A DNA stretch of 21,609 bases from a virus. The translations under genes and the position numbers were made by a program. Below are positions 15,137 to 21,609 of this stretch, one piece after another (the first letter of the stretch is position 1; every line of letters begins with the position of its first letter). The DNA is taken from positions 1-21,609 of IMG/VR virus record IMGVR_UViG_3300025120_008099; one strand, given 5' to 3'. Under the pieces are notes generated by a model that was not told the DNA's origin, did no database searches, and saw nothing but the letters and a program-made list of their open reading frames with translations.

Positions 15137-15393
15137 TATGCATCTCCTTTTGGTGTTTCCTTAGTTTGTGATGCAGAAACTGCATTAAGGAAAACTTCTA
15201 ATTTACTATAAGTTTGTCCTACCACAGTCATTTCATTTGGTTTAAATGCACCACGACTGCTTGCTACATCAATAATTTGTTTGATTGCATTTAAGTCTTG
15301 TACAGTTAGCTCTGGTGAAGTTTGTGACTCTGGAGCAGTTTGCTCAGGTATCTTTTTATCTTCAGCCGGGGCTTTTTTTGTTTCTTCGCTCAT
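15136..15393 (-). CDS. Small conserved phage protein of unknown function
   Basis: An 85-residue protein with a disordered, charged N-terminus rich in Glu, Lys, Pro and Ser, followed by a helical module (LNAIKQIIDVASSRGAFKPN, then VVGQTYSKLEVFLNAV). The IIDVASxRGAFK pattern is one I associate with small conserved proteins of T4-like cyanophages. An AGGAGA ribosome-binding site precedes the ATG. It is translationally coupled to the 206-residue protein downstream. Confidence 0.75.
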   Translation of the reverse strand: MSEETKKAPAEDKKIPEQTAPESQTSPELTVQDLNAIKQIIDVASSRGAFKPNEMTVVGQTYSKLEVFLNAVSASQTKETPKGDA

Positions 15394-15427
15394 AATTAAT
15401 CTCCTATGTTAATAGTTATGTGCAGTG

Positions 15428-15435
15428 TATTTAAT
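15428..15435 (-). promoter_or_regulatory. Late-promoter-like element before the gene at 15393
   Basis: Reads ATTAAATA on the minus strand, matching the TAAATA core of the other late-promoter-like sites but two bases from the full T4 consensus. It lies 35 bases upstream of the ATG and overlaps the stop codon of the upstream gene. Weak. Confidence 0.3.
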
Positions 15436-15721
15436 AGTATTTCAAATATGGACAAGCCAAAGTGAAATATGACAACTCTTTTGCTTCTTCGAACCCTATT
15501 TTAATCACTGTTGTTGCGTTGTTTTGATTGTCAAGTTCATATGATTTACCTAAGTAAAAGCGTCCTTTTAAGTTATCCTGTATCCATTTTTCGATACTTT
15601 TTTCAATATTGTACCGTGGTACAATAGAAATATAGTCAAAGTGAGGAGCAGGTACCTTAAATTTCCTTATATTAAATAAATCGTATTTGTTAGGTTTTAT
15701 TTTGTTTTTAAGCTGATTCAT
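15431..15721 (-). CDS. Small phage protein of unknown function
   Basis: A 96-residue protein starting at the ATG at 15721; a TTG at 15739 would add six residues. It overlaps the end of the VWA gene by 14 bases. Contents: a basic, aromatic N-terminus, a short helix (IEKSIEKWIQDNLKGRFYLG), a strand TTVIKIGFEE, and an aromatic end (SYFTLACPYLKYY). No function is recognised. The lack of a clear ribosome-binding site suggests coupling to the VWA gene upstream. Confidence 0.65.
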   Translation of the reverse strand: MNQLKNKIKPNKYDLFNIRKFKVPAPHFDYISIVPRYNIEKSIEKWIQDNLKGRFYLGKSYELDNQNNATTVIKIGFEEAKELSYFTLACPYLKYY

Positions 15722-17018
15722 AGTGTGCTGTAGCACCAAATGGTGCCTTTAGATCCTTATCATGATGACTGTGAATTATAAAAATTGTATCACAGTAACT
15801 TTCGTCACCCCAACTACCGAACGGATAACCATCTGTAAACATAATAAACTTCTTAGGTTGAATATCATGATCTTTCATGTAAATCCAGTTAGCGTCAAAG
15901 TCAGTGCCACCGCCGCCTTTGACTTGATAATCTAATAAGTCAGTGCCACCGTCAGCACTAAAGTCTTCTTCATTGTAAACTTTAGTATCAAAGCACCATA
16001 ACTTAATATTGTACTCTTTGTATTCTTCCATAATACCTTTTACTTCTCCTAAGAAATCTTCAGCTTGTGAATTGCCAATTGACCCACTCATGTCAATACC
16101 AATAGCAACATCAATAGTATCCATAAAGTTCATACCTGGAAGTACTGCACCAATATGCCAACCTTTACGTGAAGGACGAGAAAAAGTATAATCATTTCTA
16201 ATAGTAGATTGTATTTGCTGACGTAACAACTCACGCCAGTTCATCTTAGGCTCTGTAAGTTCTTTTATCATACGTGTAATTTCAGCTGGAGTATTACCTG
16301 CACCTGCCGCTTGTGCCGCTTGCATCATACCGTCTTTAATTTCATCACGTATTTTTTTAAGTTCTTCTTTACTGTAACTAGGACGAGTAGATGTACCAGG
16401 TGCACCGTTTTGTGGAGTAGGTGTATTACCTTGACCTTGTTGTGGTTTTTCCCAGTCTACATGTTCATCTAATAATTCGCCTAGTGCTTTTAATTCATCT
16501 TCATCATATTTTTCTTTTAGTTCATCATATATTTCTTCTGAAGTAAAAGTTTCATATTTAAAGTCTTGGAAGCAATCAATAAACGAAGGTTTTTGTCCAA
16601 TACGATCACGGACAAGTAAATTATTAACTTTATAATCTGCTGAGATATTATAAAGCATTGGATCTCTATCATCTCTACGACCTAAGTGATCAAATACACA
16701 ATGTAGTATTTCATGTGCAATAACAAATTCAATTTCTTTGTTATTCATTTTGTTAAAGAACTGTGTATTATAGTATAAGTTACGACCGTCAACGGCGGCT
16801 GTAGGACACCAATCATCTGCGGCTACAATTTGTAAACGTGTTGCCATATTACCAAAGAATGGATGTCTTAGTAGTAAACCAACCCTTGCTACAGTAATAC
16901 GTTCAAGTACATCGACACGCATTTCTTCAAGTTGTTCAGGTGTAATATCTGGATCAGGTGCCCAGTGCTTTTTACCTTCTAAATTGTATAGTATTTCTGT
17001 GTCAAACATTAGTGCCAT
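15708..17018 (-). CDS. VWA-domain protein with HExxH metallopeptidase-like domain
   Basis: A 436-residue protein. Residues 102-111 are HEILHCVFDH, a zincin-type HExxHxxxxH site inside the putative metallopeptidase domain (DUF2201-like). A Gln/Pro/Gly-rich linker follows near 195-215. The C-terminal VWA domain has a complete MIDAS: Asp309-Met-Ser-Gly-Ser313, Thr372 and Asp396. Such proteins pair with MoxR-type ATPases, whose gene lies immediately upstream here; the pair may act as a chaperone or remodelling machine on a metal site or protein complex. The target in a phage is unknown. Its own strong promoter suggests separate, early expression. Confidence 0.85.
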   Translation of the reverse strand: MALMFDTEILYNLEGKKHWAPDPDITPEQLEEMRVDVLERITVARVGLLLRHPFFGNMATRLQIVAADDWCPTAAVDGRNLYYNTQFFNKMNNKEIEFVIAHEILHCVFDHLGRRDDRDPMLYNISADYKVNNLLVRDRIGQKPSFIDCFQDFKYETFTSEEIYDELKEKYDEDELKALGELLDEHVDWEKPQQGQGNTPTPQNGAPGTSTRPSYSKEELKKIRDEIKDGMMQAAQAAGAGNTPAEITRMIKELTEPKMNWRELLRQQIQSTIRNDYTFSRPSRKGWHIGAVLPGMNFMDTIDVAIGIDMSGSIGNSQAEDFLGEVKGIMEEYKEYNIKLWCFDTKVYNEEDFSADGGTDLLDYQVKGGGGTDFDANWIYMKDHDIQPKKFIMFTDGYPFGSWGDESYCDTIFIIHSHHDKDLKAPFGATAHYESA

Positions 17019-17035
17019 CCTTTGTTATGTATATA

Positions 17036-17064
17036 ATTATACACGATTGTAACTGAGCTGTCAA
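17036..17064 (-). promoter_or_regulatory. Sigma70-type promoter for the VWA gene
   Basis: On the minus strand, TTGACA (17064-17059) and TATAAT (17041-17036) are both exact consensus with a 17-base spacer, ending 18 bases before the ATG at 17018. A full consensus match with ideal spacing is strong evidence for recognition by host housekeeping sigma factor. Confidence 0.85.
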
Positions 17065-17069
17065 ATAAA

Positions 17070-17098
17070 TTGGACATTTTTTGTAGAGAAATGTCCAA
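17070..17098 (-). terminator. Probable intrinsic terminator after the moxR-like gene
   Basis: A perfect 10-base-pair stem (TTGGACATTT and its complement) with a 9-base loop, 10 bases past the moxR-like stop codon. On the minus strand it is followed by TTTATTTG, a broken T-run. The stem is AT-rich, so termination may be partial. The next promoter begins 6 bases later. Confidence 0.6.
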
Positions 17099-17108
17099 AA
17101 CTCTCATA

Positions 17109-18227
17109 TTAAGCCGCTTGTGCAGCTGTTATGTATTTGCCATAACGCTCATGAAATTCATCAAAACACGCAACTTCGTCTGGATCTATAGGTAGTGCAT
17201 ATTGCGTAAGTGCAAGTTTGATACCCATAACAACCAATTCTGTTTCAAAGTTATCCATTGCAAAACGTAGGAAGTTGTTAACTTTATCGTCAAACTTCTT
17301 ATCGTTCTTATCAGATGCTTCTTTTAGCTCGTAACAGAGTGAGACAGTCAAGGAATACATGGCACTGATTTCTTTAGTCTTCATCTCCTTTACTTTGCCA
17401 GCTAGAATATCTGTTGGATTAGGCAGTGACGATGCAACTTTACGATGAGCCATAAATTTGACAGCCAGGCCTTCGCCAACTGATCCAGAAACTAGATCTG
17501 TTGTTGTTGCCTCATCGTCGTCGTCTTCAAGGAATTCTGATACAAAACACCAACTACGTGGTGTTGCAAAAGAACGACTTGGAGATTTTGGATCAAAGTC
17601 GAATAAGTCCTTCTTACTAAATGTAAGATAACCTACTACGTCTCTGTGTACATTATTATTCACAGCCCAAGCAAACCAATCGTCGAAGTTAACTTGTAAT
17701 TCTAAGTGAACAAATCTATTTGCCAACGGTGCTGGCATTCTATATGTGACGCCTTTATCAGCTTCACGGTTACCTGCCGCAACAATTAATACATTGTCTG
17801 GCAGTTTATATTGACCAATCCTACGATTAAGAATTAACTGATACGCCGCCGCTTGTACAGCCGGTGCCGCAGAATTCATTTCATCTAAGAACAGTACGAT
17901 ATGATCAAACTGTGCCGCAAACTCTTCGCTTGGTAATTCTTGCGGAGGTGCCCAAACCATTGTACCTGTGTTTGAATCAAAATATGGAATACCTTTTACA
18001 TCTGTAGGTTCCCATAAAGATAAACGTACATCAATTAGATGCGGTTTAGATAGTGAGTTAGTAATTTGTCCAACAATATCGGATTTACCAATACCTGGAG
18101 GACCCCATAAAAAGATAGGTCGTTTTTTCTTAAGTGCCCTTTTAATACTCTTTTTTGCGCCATTGGGCGATACGGTGCGTAGTGCAACATTTTCCATTTT
18201 GTATTCCTCTTCTGTTATCAGTGCCAT
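17109..18227 (-). CDS. MoxR-like AAA+ ATPase
   Basis: A 372-residue AAA+ protein. Walker A is GPPGIGKS (42-49), Walker B IVLFLDE (110-116), sensor 1 VAAGN (Asn153), and PLANRF (167-172) carries the likely Arg finger. The layout is that of the MoxR group, ATPases that work with VWA proteins; the VWA gene lies directly downstream on the same strand. The C-terminal 120 residues are helical and less conserved. ATP-driven remodelling of a protein target is expected from the family; the target is unknown. It has its own promoter and an apparent terminator. Confidence 0.9.
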   Translation of the reverse strand: MALITEEEYKMENVALRTVSPNGAKKSIKRALKKKRPIFLWGPPGIGKSDIVGQITNSLSKPHLIDVRLSLWEPTDVKGIPYFDSNTGTMVWAPPQELPSEEFAAQFDHIVLFLDEMNSAAPAVQAAAYQLILNRRIGQYKLPDNVLIVAAGNREADKGVTYRMPAPLANRFVHLELQVNFDDWFAWAVNNNVHRDVVGYLTFSKKDLFDFDPKSPSRSFATPRSWCFVSEFLEDDDDEATTTDLVSGSVGEGLAVKFMAHRKVASSLPNPTDILAGKVKEMKTKEISAMYSLTVSLCYELKEASDKNDKKFDDKVNNFLRFAMDNFETELVVMGIKLALTQYALPIDPDEVACFDEFHERYGKYITAAQAA

Positions 18228-18251
18228 ACTTTAATTTCTTAGTATGTATAT

Positions 18252-18280
18252 ATAATACACTAGTCTATGTAAGAAGTCAA
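18252..18280 (-). promoter_or_regulatory. Sigma70-type promoter for the moxR-like gene
   Basis: On the minus strand TTGACT (18280-18275) and TATTAT (18257-18252) are separated by 17 bases, each one base from consensus. It lies 25 bases upstream of the ATG at 18227 and overlaps the stop codon of the upstream gene. Confidence 0.75.
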
Positions 18281-18675
18281 CCTATTTTGGAATCTTTTTT
18301 CTGTCTTTTTAATGCTTTGGTAAGTCCATATTTGCGTATATCTCCGCTAAAAAGATGCAGTTCGAGCGCCTTTTTTTCGTTTGTAACAATCATACCGCCA
18401 CTACCTAAGTAGTATGGACAATCAATAAAGTTATCTAACCAAATTAAAACATTGGTTGAAAATTTGAAATCATTAGGATAAGGAATGTCATATGTTACTA
18501 AATCTAGTTCTTCTTTCAAATACCTAAATCCTTCGTCTGTAAGACGTAAACCACCTTCCTCTTTTACTCTAGTGTTTTTCCACCAAAGAGGCATATAGTC
18601 TTTTAAAGCAGTTTCATTTATTGTTTTACCGGATTGTGCTAGAAAGATTTTGGTGTATATTTCTTTATTACTCAT
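18277..18675 (-). CDS. Conserved-type phage protein of unknown function
   Basis: A 132-residue protein. A central PLWWKNTRVKEEGGLRLTDE block is followed by GFRYLKEELDLVTYDI and LIWLDNFIDCPYYLG, then a basic C-terminus (KALKRQKKD). The WWKN...GGLRLTxxGF pattern recalls a small protein carried by many T4-like marine phages, with no known role. It overlaps the gene before it as ATGA, so the two are probably made together. Confidence 0.7.
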   Translation of the reverse strand: MSNKEIYTKIFLAQSGKTINETALKDYMPLWWKNTRVKEEGGLRLTDEGFRYLKEELDLVTYDIPYPNDFKFSTNVLIWLDNFIDCPYYLGSGGMIVTNEKKALELHLFSGDIRKYGLTKALKRQKKDSKIG

Positions 18676-18959
18676 TCTTCAGCTATTGGACCTTCGTTTA
18701 ACATTACTACACAAAAGTCTTTACAGCTGAATAAATCGTTTAATTTCTTTGATAAATTGTGTGCATGTCCTGGGTTACTAAAAGAAACTTTCTTATACTT
18801 AGGTCCAGGATAGTTTGTTAACACATTAGACGATTTTAAATTAAAAGGTTTGCCCTTGTAGAAGACTGCCCAAATGGCTTCTGCTTCTAAAACTTGTTCT
18901 GCTTTGTATGATTTTTTATCAACATACTCTAGAATTACTTTTGGCTTTGGTCTGCTCAT
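18672..18959 (-). CDS. Conserved-type phage protein of unknown function
   Basis: A 95-residue protein. It begins with RPKPKVILEYVDKKSYK, has an AIWAVFYKGKPFNLKSS strand region, and then GPKYKKVSFSNPGHAHNLSK, which looks like a conserved loop-helix. The pattern is familiar from small T4-like cyanophage proteins, but no function is known. Its start codon sits in a possible RNA hairpin and follows a late-promoter-like element. Confidence 0.75.
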   Translation of the reverse strand: MSRPKPKVILEYVDKKSYKAEQVLEAEAIWAVFYKGKPFNLKSSNVLTNYPGPKYKKVSFSNPGHAHNLSKKLNDLFSCKDFCVVMLNEGPIAEE

Positions 18960-18985
18960 GTGCGTATCCTTAATTAACTACGCAT
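18957..18985 (-). promoter_or_regulatory. Hairpin covering the start region of the gene at 18959
   Basis: The transcript can pair TGCGTA with TACGCA (6 perfect base pairs, plus 2 more across one mismatch that involve the AU of the start codon), with a 12-base loop holding TTAATTAAGGA. The AAGGA ribosome-binding site is therefore in the loop and the start codon at the base of the stem. This could tune translation; the stem is short and may be incidental. Confidence 0.35.
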
Positions 18986-18986
18986 A

Positions 18987-18994
18987 TATTTATC
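18987..18994 (-). promoter_or_regulatory. Late-promoter-like element before the gene at 18959
   Basis: Reads GATAAATA on the minus strand, one base from the T4 late consensus TATAAATA, 28 bases upstream of the ATG at 18959 and in the 41-base gap after the preceding gene. Confidence 0.45.
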
Positions 18995-19000
18995 TATTTT

Positions 19001-19237
19001 TTACCAGTTTTTTCCGTCAATCTGTACTTGAATCACTTCGTCATCGCCACGAGCTTGTTTTGCTAGTAGTGATTCTAAGTCACCATTTAGTCTTGCCATT
19101 ACTTCACCTAATGTAAATGCAAGACGTTTTGCTTGTTGTATATCTATTTTTACTTCTTTAGATCTACTTGCATCAGCACTTTTAACTTGCTGTATATACT
19201 GTTGTATAGGTGCAGTATTAAGAGGTTCACTTGGCAT
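19001..19237 (-). CDS. Small conserved phage protein of unknown function
   Basis: A 78-residue, mostly helical protein: PIQQYIQQVKSAD, then IDIQQAKRLAFTLGEVMARL, NGDLESLLAKQ, and an acidic end (DDEVIQVQIDGKNW). The LAFTLGEVMARL helix resembles a conserved small protein of T4-like cyanophages. No function is known. The start overlaps the end of the preceding gene by 11 bases, consistent with translation from the rnh transcript. Confidence 0.7.
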   Translation of the reverse strand: MPSEPLNTAPIQQYIQQVKSADASRSKEVKIDIQQAKRLAFTLGEVMARLNGDLESLLAKQARGDDEVIQVQIDGKNW

Positions 19238-19697
19238 TACTTAGTTCCTGCCTCATTATAAATTCAGTCTTAAATGGACCTTTTGATTCATAACGTTCAA
19301 TAGTAATTAGTTTAGGACAAAAACTTTTAACCCAACCTTTTTCAAAACGTATAATAAAATATCCTGCGGCATATAAACTTTTACTTTTTGTACTTTTAGT
19401 AAACAACGGCAACCGTCTTTTAACATCAAATATACTATTGTATGGATCACAACTTGTTGGAAAGCCGTGTACTATTCTTTCTAATGGTGTTTGTTGTGTA
19501 ATATCTAACTCAGTCCAAGCAACATTTGTTGTAAATCTATTACCTAGTTGTTGCTTAGAATCAAAAAATTCTGTACCTGTAGAACTACTTAACATATACT
19601 TTTCGTCATGTAAAGACAGTGTACCAATATTTGTACCTTTGTCTTCTACAATCCAAAATTTATCTTTTAGTACTTCTTTTAGATTAATTTTTGTCAT
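19227..19697 (-). CDS. Phage protein of unknown function downstream of rnh
   Basis: A 156-residue protein. The ATG at 19697 overlaps the rnh stop as ATGA and follows a GAGGT ribosome-binding site; a longer in-frame version would start inside rnh and is unlikely. Contents: KEVLKDKFWIVEDKGTNIGT, then LSLHDEKYMLSSS, a central segment VHGFPTSCDPYNSIFDVKRR, and a strand pair AAGYFIIRFEKGWVKSFCPK. It appears beta-rich and may be conserved beside rnh in related phages; its role is unknown. Confidence 0.7.
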   Translation of the reverse strand: MTKINLKEVLKDKFWIVEDKGTNIGTLSLHDEKYMLSSSTGTEFFDSKQQLGNRFTTNVAWTELDITQQTPLERIVHGFPTSCDPYNSIFDVKRRLPLFTKSTKSKSLYAAGYFIIRFEKGWVKSFCPKLITIERYESKGPFKTEFIMRQELSNAK

Positions 19698-20683
19698 AGT
19701 GGATACCTCGCTTGTAATGGTTCTGCAAAATGTGCGGCTTGATCTGCAATACGTTGCATATCCCATTTAGCACAAAACTTCATAAGTTTTGCACCTACTT
19801 GCGGTACCTCTTTAGCTACACTGTTTTCTGCAATAGTGTTATTAATTATCTCTCTAATGTCTGCAGGCTGTGCAGTTAAATCACATAATACAACATTACG
19901 ATTATAGTCATCGAGTACACGATGTTCTTCACCGTTATGATCTACCCAACGTTGTAGCATCATGTTATTCCAATTAAAGCCTTTAGTGTCTTTGTCTGCA
20001 AATGCTTCAGTAAGACCTACTTTGTTCTTAGTGCCTTTTACACGTACACCTGGATACGCACTAAACACGTTATCACTCTTGTCGCCACGCATACACTTTT
20101 CAAACAACATAAATGCAGGCTTAGGCGCAGGCTTAGGTAGTTTAGTTTTTTTATCAATAACAGGTTGCTTTTTCTTGTCGTCAAAGTAACCTTCGTGTGT
20201 AATAATAGTATTACTTACACCATTGTATTGTGTTACATTAGGAGCAATCAATTGTGCAAAGTCACCGTCAGTACTAATAATAATATGATTGTCGTTAGGG
20301 TGTGATTGTACCCAACCAGCAATAAGATCATCTGCTTCTAGTTGCTTGTGTTGCATCATAGTACAATTAGTTTTAGTACCAATGAAGTCTTTAAACTCAT
20401 CAAAGATTTCCCAAAACACTGTATCTTCTTCTGCTTGTGCTTCTGTTAGTGCATCACGTGCAACTTGTCTATTACGCTTGTAAGGTTCGTAAAAGTCTTT
20501 GCGCCAACTGCGTCCTTCTAAACAAAACACAACATGATCAGCCTTAAAGTCTTGCCATGCTTTTTTAACACCTGCAAGTGTAATATGTAGAGCCATGCCT
20601 ACCTTATCGTCTAAACTACCACGTACAACGTGTCTAGCACGAAAGAATGTATTTGCTGTGTCTACTAGTATGTAAGTTGCCAT
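19694..20683 (-). CDS. rnh: T4-type RNase H / 5'-3' exonuclease (FEN-1 family)
   Basis: A 329-residue protein of the family that removes RNA primers from lagging strands. Metal-site residues occur in order: LVDTAN (Asp8), FCLEGRSWRKDFYEPYKRNR (the usual FDG Asp appears as Glu), LEADD, STDGD and MRGDKSDNV. The latter is followed by YPGVRVKG, the helix-hairpin-helix-like DNA contact. Length agrees with T4 RNase H (305). The C-terminal part (about 240-329) fits the family but is less conserved. It is preceded by a consensus promoter, and a small gene is coupled to its stop. Confidence 0.9.
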   Translation of the reverse strand: MATYILVDTANTFFRARHVVRGSLDDKVGMALHITLAGVKKAWQDFKADHVVFCLEGRSWRKDFYEPYKRNRQVARDALTEAQAEEDTVFWEIFDEFKDFIGTKTNCTMMQHKQLEADDLIAGWVQSHPNDNHIIISTDGDFAQLIAPNVTQYNGVSNTIITHEGYFDDKKKQPVIDKKTKLPKPAPKPAFMLFEKCMRGDKSDNVFSAYPGVRVKGTKNKVGLTEAFADKDTKGFNWNNMMLQRWVDHNGEEHRVLDDYNRNVVLCDLTAQPADIREIINNTIAENSVAKEVPQVGAKLMKFCAKWDMQRIADQAAHFAEPLQARYPL

Positions 20684-20712
20684 AATTTTGCCTTTGTATA
20701 AATTATAGTATT

Positions 20713-20741
20713 ATTATAACACCAGATCTGGCTTGTGTCAA
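20713..20741 (-). promoter_or_regulatory. Sigma70-type promoter for rnh with palindromic spacer
   Basis: On the minus strand TTGACA (20741-20736) and TATAAT (20718-20713) are exact consensus with a 17-base spacer, 30 bases upstream of the rnh ATG. The spacer contains the perfect palindrome CCAGATCTGG (20722-20731), a possible operator. A second TATAAT occurs at 20707-20702. Confidence 0.85.
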
Positions 20742-20744
20742 CCA

Positions 20745-21131
20745 TTAAGATACTTCTGATTTACCTTTATCGATAGGAACAACATTAATATGACCCATCC
20801 CTCTATCTGTACTTTGCCCTTCTTCTTGAAGCATTTGTGACACAATAGTTTTAAACCAGGCATCAATAATCTGTTCATTAGTTTCTCCTGAATATCCATT
20901 ATCAAGTAGTTGCTCAATAAATTCATTATTCCAATCGAGCTCAAAGAATCCGTTCTTAATGTTATCCGGATTTACTTGTGTATCAAGCACTGCTACCCAC
21001 GGCTCACCTGCTTTTGTGGCTGCTTGTTTTTCTGCTTCGAGTGCGTTGCGTCTAGCACTGTCAGGTGTATCTGATACTTGTTCTTTTTTACCTTGTAATT
21101 TATTTACAGTGTTTTTTATTTTATCCCACAT
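20745..21131 (-). CDS. Phage protein of unknown function
   Basis: A 128-residue protein. A charged N-terminal helix (KIKNTVNKLQGKKEQ, RRNALEAEKQAATKA) precedes a compact part: EPWVAVLDTQVNPDNIKNGF, FELDWNNEFIEQLLDNGYSG, and NEQIIDAWFKTIVSQML. The WVAVL...FELDWN...DxWF order resembles a protein conserved across T4-like marine phages without known function. It ends in a polar tail. Three bases separate it from the small gene upstream. Confidence 0.75.
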   Translation of the reverse strand: MWDKIKNTVNKLQGKKEQVSDTPDSARRNALEAEKQAATKAGEPWVAVLDTQVNPDNIKNGFFELDWNNEFIEQLLDNGYSGETNEQIIDAWFKTIVSQMLQEEGQSTDRGMGHINVVPIDKGKSEVS

Positions 21132-21134
21132 ATC

Positions 21135-21320
21135 TTACCATCCTGCCTTTCTTATTTTATCTTCGAGGTTATTATCTTTTACAATTTTAGCTTTCATTGC
21201 TTTTTCATGTTGTAGATTTTTATATTCACGTATGTTATTAAGTTCGTGTTCTGGATACGGTGGGTGGTAAGGCTTCTTTGCTGGCTTACTTTTAAATAAA
21301 TTTTTTATATATGTTATCAT
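21135..21320 (-). CDS. Small basic protein of unknown function
   Basis: A 61-residue, Lys-rich protein: a short amphipathic start (MITYIKNLFKSK), a Pro/Tyr-rich stretch (PYHPPYPEHE) and a charged helix (EYKNLQHEKAMKAKI) ending in EDKIRKAGW. It sits one base after the queE stop and three before the next gene, so is probably translated from the same transcript. No homologue is recognised; position and lack of gaps support it being real. Confidence 0.55.
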   Translation of the reverse strand: MITYIKNLFKSKPAKKPYHPPYPEHELNNIREYKNLQHEKAMKAKIVKDNNLEDKIRKAGW

Positions 21321-21321
21321 A

Positions 21322-21609
21322 TTAAGTTCCTATTGCATTACCAAACAAGTATACGTGTACTCTTGCCGCAACATTATAACCACGTTTAAATGCTCTTTCA
21401 GCAACTTTACCTGCACCTGCTGTTTGTTCTTCTTCTCTAGCACCTGTTGGCATAACCCATATAGGCCAATCAACACCTTCTGCTTTGAAAAGTTTAATTA
21501 CTTCTTCCATTTCTTCCCACTCTCTATCCTCTGGACCTACTACAAACTTTAGTTGTCCTTTGTCAGAAAGTTCTCTGTACTCTGCTACTATTTCAGGCTT
21601 AATTGCTTT
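21322..21609 (-). CDS. queE: 7-carboxy-7-deazaguanine synthase, C-terminal part (partial)
   Basis: Ninety-five residues are visible; the frame stays open to the right edge, so the ATG at 21510 is internal. The visible sequence LKFVVGPEDREWEEM, then WPIWVMPTGA, and GYNVAARVHVYLFGN is the C-terminal half of QueE: a strand with K-F-V, the VWVMPxG strand, and the closing RxHxxLxGN. QueE is a radical SAM enzyme that converts 6-carboxytetrahydropterin into 7-carboxy-7-deazaguanine on the route to preQ0. In phages this pathway supplies 7-deazaguanine bases for DNA modification or affects host tRNA. The CxxxCxxC half lies outside the window. Confidence 0.85.
   Translation of the reverse strand, partial: KAIKPEIVAEYRELSDKGQLKFVVGPEDREWEEMEEVIKLFKAEGVDWPIWVMPTGAREEEQTAGAGKVAERAFKRGYNVAARVHVYLFGNAIGT

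Noticed and set aside
19698-19766. N-terminal extension of the gene downstream of rnh
   Set aside because: It is read out of frame within the rnh C-terminus; the ATGA overlap and GAGGT site support the start at 19697.
20738-20944. Minus-strand open frame overlapping the gene at 20745-21131
   Set aside because: It is a shifted frame of the better gene, which has a coherent protein pattern (WVAVL, FELDWN) and fits neighbour spacing.
1-21609. Bacterial chromosome or prophage origin for the window
   Set aside because: No integrase, attachment site, tRNA or host housekeeping operon is seen, while T4-type RNase H, tail-fibre and marine-phage small proteins are present. A prophage cannot be strictly excluded from this window alone.

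Overview
The window looks like part of a marine T4-like myovirus genome, most plausibly one infecting SAR11 (Pelagibacter) or a picocyanobacterium. The reasons are low GC, almost no intergenic DNA, a T4-type RNase H/5'-3' exonuclease, a tail-fibre-like structural protein with an N-terminal tropism-determinant-like segment, a series of small proteins resembling conserved unknowns of marine T4-like phages, a desaturase, a MoxR/VWA pair and the end of a QueE. Host and species cannot be fixed from sequence alone. No tRNA, rRNA, insertion sequence, integrase or CRISPR array was seen, and no stretch over 300 bases lacks a gene.

Left half (1-12194, + strand): one very tight train of 17 genes that enters from beyond the left edge. 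Fifteen of its 16 junctions overlap by 1-20 bases, often as TAATG or ATGA, and the only gap is 8 bases. In order: C-terminus of a radical SAM/SPASM-like protein, a sulfotransferase-like protein, a nitroreductase-family flavoprotein, two Fe(II)/2-oxoglutarate (2OG) oxygenase-like proteins, a Prx5-type peroxiredoxin, a third oxygenase-like protein, a PLP aminotransferase, a TauD-like protein, an Asp/Asn-hydroxylase-like protein, a short dihydroorotate-dehydrogenase-like flavoprotein, a second TauD-like protein, another oxygenase, a third TauD-like protein, a small oxygenase, an FMN-reductase/methyltransferase fusion, and an unknown protein. Nine of the 17 are predicted 2OG oxygenases. All three TauD-like members carry His-x-Asn where the iron-binding His-x-Asp/Glu should be. 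This resembles a small-molecule or modification pathway (transamination, many oxidations, methylation, possible sulfation) and is the strongest candidate for an undescribed system. The product is unknown.

Right half (12177-21609, - strand): phage core and accessory genes read toward the left. A fatty-acid desaturase meets the oxygenase cluster tail to tail with an 18-base overlap. Behind it lie the tail-fibre-like gene, four small conserved unknowns, a VWA/HExxH metallopeptidase-like protein with its MoxR-like ATPase partner, four more small unknowns, RNase H, two small unknowns and the C-terminal part of QueE (7-deazaguanine pathway), cut by the right edge.

Regulation visible on the - strand: three strong sigma70-type promoters, all with 17-base spacers, precede rnh, the moxR-like gene and the VWA gene. 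Four TAAATA-core elements resembling T4 late promoters precede the desaturase, tail-fibre, 15393 and 18959 genes. A likely terminator hairpin separates the moxR-like gene from the VWA gene. No promoter for the oxygenase cluster is visible, so it is probably transcribed from beyond the left edge.
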